DNA from: Chitinophagales bacterium | GTDB taxonomy: Bacteria; Bacteroidota; Bacteroidia; Chitinophagales; JAHDHT01 | Direction: 5' to 3' | Length of the DNA stretch: 6,866 nt | NCBI GenBank assembly: GCA_020631175.1 | Contig: JAHDHT010000138.1 | Span: 1 to 6,866, forward strand | Shown here: positions 5,163 to 6,866 of the stretch, piece after piece | How positions within the stretch are numbered: the first letter of the stretch is position 1 | How the letters are laid out: every line of letters starts with the position of its first letter | Position numbers and translations under genes: made by a program | Notes under the pieces: model-generated | What the model was told of the DNA's origin: nothing | The model's input: only the letters and a program-made list of their open reading frames with translations | Database searches by the model: none

Positions 5163-6866
5163 TTATTCTTCTACTTCAACCCACATACTATCTAATAAAA
5201 TAGCAGTATCAAAAACAGAATCTCCAACATCGGTGCATCTTAATATTAATGTTGCACATTTCGATCGGAACGGAATTAAATCAAATGAGCTTTCTTTTTT
5301 ACCGGTCATATATACATCACCAATATCAAAAATAACGCCAGGAGAAACTGCTATTAATGCTCCTGCCTCTTCAGGAGTAGCTCCATACTCTGCAGCAATT
5401 GCATCAATTGAAGTAGATAATAAAACATGCTCAACATCTTCCACTTTCATTACTACTTCAAACCGATCCTGAAATTGAGATCCGATATAATCTAAAAATT
5501 CTTCCGATAAGAAATTCCATGTCATGTGTAAAGTCTCTGCATCAAATGGTACAATAAAAGTTTGAGACAACTCACCACTACTTGTTGTATATCCTAATCC
5601 AGTAGAAATGATACCCATAATTTCATCTTCATAAGGTTGAATTTGACCTAACTGACTAATGACTCTTCCATCCCCTATATAAGTCCAATAATCCAGCAAA
5701 TCTTCAAAATGTCCATTCTGGAAAGTAAGTGAATAACTCAATTCTGTATTACCTACTAATTGAATTTGGGCATAAGGTTCAAGCGGATCGGTATCACCTG
5801 TGAAAATTTTACTGGTAGAACCAATACCCAATCCGTCCACAACCAAATTGGTAAACATATCTATTGCAGTTGTTACACAATAATTAGAATTTACTACTTT
5901 ATCATATCCCACATATGCTTTTGCACCATTCGTAATAAATGCATTAGACAGCTTGTCAGACATGGTACTTTCACAAGAATTATTAATCACTAAAGTATTG
6001 GGGAAAGGACCAATATCCTGAATCAACTTATAGGTTGCCGACCATACCCATCCAATATCAATAGCCTGTCCGGTTTGTTGATTCACCACTACTTTCCAGG
6101 ATGCTTCCAATTTGTCTGCGTTATACAATGCTTTTTGTGTGAGATTAACGGTTACGGTATCGACTATTTCACCTGTAGTGAAAATTTCTCCTCTTGCACC
6201 ATGTGAACTGATTAAAACGGTTCCGAAATCAGGCATGGCATATAATGCATTTACAGTTGCCTGCTGATTAACAAGACTGGCAACACCAAATTCGCCGCAT
6301 TCGGCATTGAATAAAATGTCTTCTACTGAAGGGCGTTCTATATATGGAGCAAATTCATCTTCTGCGGAAGAATAAACATAAACATTTCGATTTCCGATTT
6401 CCCAATCTTCTAGTTGACTAACTTTGTAATTACTCAAAGGAAGATTTTGTCCGCGAGTTTGATTTTGAAGAGCAACTTTCGCAGTTGAAGCACGATCATT
6501 TTCAGATGGAATACCTCCTCTTGTTAATGAAGTACCATTTTCATCCTGTGGAGAAACAAAGACAGTACTTTTCAATCCATTATCCCAGATAATTTGAAAA
6601 TTTGAATTCCCTGATGCCACAGCTGAACTAATTCCGTCCTGTTGGCCAACCCAATCTACTAGTTGAGTGTATGCGTTATTTAAATTAGCATAATCACCGT
6701 TTAGATACTCATTGAATTTATCCAGCATCTGATCTTTGAAAGTATAAAGATTTACAAAGAATTCATCCGGTACATCTGCATAAACACCAACTTCAACTGC
6801 TTCTGTTCTAATGTTTTCTATTGCTCCATCATCTTTATTGACATCGGCTGCAACTTCAAATTCAAA
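5163..6866 (-). CDS. Caspase-like (clan CD) protein with C-terminal choice-of-anchor-like domain (5' partial)
   Basis: The frame is open through the right edge: 46 in-frame codons lie upstream of the Met at 6728, so that Met is internal and the true N-terminus, including any signal peptide, is outside the window. Counting from the first visible codon, 567 residues are seen. Residues about 160-370 look like a caspase/gingipain/CHAT-type fold: a beta strand ending in VLISSHG (His222), then, 76 residues on, TLVINNSC (Cys298), then NAFITNGAKAYVGYDKVV, a post-cysteine helix and strand common in this clan. His222 and Cys298 are the proposed catalytic dyad. Residues about 373-565 resemble the 'choice-of-anchor' beta domains of surface proteins: a TWNFLSEEF.DYIGSQF.D core near 449-468 and a closing FDTAILLDSMWVE strand. 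The protein ends VEVEE, with no recognisable type IX sorting tail. It is probably an exported or surface peptidase, possibly self-processing, but activity is unproven. It shares a likely operon with the lipoprotein downstream. Confidence 0.85.
   Translation of the reverse strand, partial: FEFEVAADVNKDDGAIENIRTEAVEVGVYADVPDEFFVNLYTFKDQMLDKFNEYLNGDYANLNNAYTQLVDWVGQQDGISSAVASGNSNFQIIWDNGLKSTVFVSPQDENGTSLTRGGIPSENDRASTAKVALQNQTRGQNLPLSNYKVSQLEDWEIGNRNVYVYSSAEDEFAPYIERPSVEDILFNAECGEFGVASLVNQQATVNALYAMPDFGTVLISSHGARGEIFTTGEIVDTVTVNLTQKALYNADKLEASWKVVVNQQTGQAIDIGWVWSATYKLIQDIGPFPNTLVINNSCESTMSDKLSNAFITNGAKAYVGYDKVVNSNYCVTTAIDMFTNLVVDGLGIGSTSKIFTGDTDPLEPYAQIQLVGNTELSYSLTFQNGHFEDLLDYWTYIGDGRVISQLGQIQPYEDEIMGIISTGLGYTTSSGELSQTFIVPFDAETLHMTWNFLSEEFLDYIGSQFQDRFEVVMKVEDVEHVLLSTSIDAIAAEYGATPEEAGALIAVSPGVIFDIGDVYMTGKKESSFDLIPFRSKCATLILRCTDVGDSVFDTAILLDSMWVEVEE

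Noticed and set aside
5233..5993. Plus-strand frames at 5233-5472 and 5760-5993
   Set aside because: Both are antisense shadows of the caspase-like gene and have no domain or promoter support.
1..6866. A defence or mobile-element system spanning the window
   Set aside because: No transposase, integrase, nuclease, toxin-antitoxin, reverse transcriptase or CRISPR feature is visible; the caspase-like gene alone has surface-protein character rather than a defence-island context.

Overview
This window looks like chromosomal DNA from a member of the Bacteroidota, probably a Flavobacteriales-like lineage. The evidence is AT-rich DNA, start sites without clear Shine-Dalgarno sequences, promoter-like boxes resembling TTTG/TANNTTTG, an M1 peptidase with the GMEHQS and HEAGHEWWGN blocks, a small lipoprotein, and a surface-type protein with a caspase-like core and a C-terminal beta domain. 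The lineage is inferred from these family resemblances; there is no rRNA or other marker gene. No tRNA, CRISPR array, transposase or phage gene was seen.

Layout from left to right: (1) minus strand 1-1580, a secreted M1-family zinc aminopeptidase that lacks its C-terminus because it runs off the left edge. (2) 1581-1647, a 67-base divergent promoter region. (3) Plus strand 1648-2898, a four-helix membrane-anchored metallophosphoesterase with every signature motif of the YkuE/YaeI-type family. (4) 2899-3210, a non-coding stretch with a roughly 105-base imperfect palindrome at its centre and a promoter for the next gene at its right end. (5) Plus strand 3211-4722, a very AT-rich gene for an all-helical, weakly TPR-like cytoplasmic protein of unknown function. 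(6) Minus strand 4678-5139, a small lipoprotein whose last 45 bases overlap the end of the convergent helical-protein gene. (7) Minus strand 5163-6866, a large protein that is open at the right edge. It has a clan CD (caspase/gingipain/CHAT-like) His/Cys dyad followed by a domain resembling the 'choice-of-anchor' beta domains.

How they may work together: the last two genes are co-directional, 23 bases apart, and probably form one transcript that makes two envelope proteins. The aminopeptidase and the phosphoesterase are back-to-back housekeeping-type envelope enzymes with facing promoters. The helical protein stands alone behind its own promoter. Nothing shows that all five genes form one pathway. 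The parts most worth following up are the caspase-like/lipoprotein pair and the structured intergenic region at 2899-3150.
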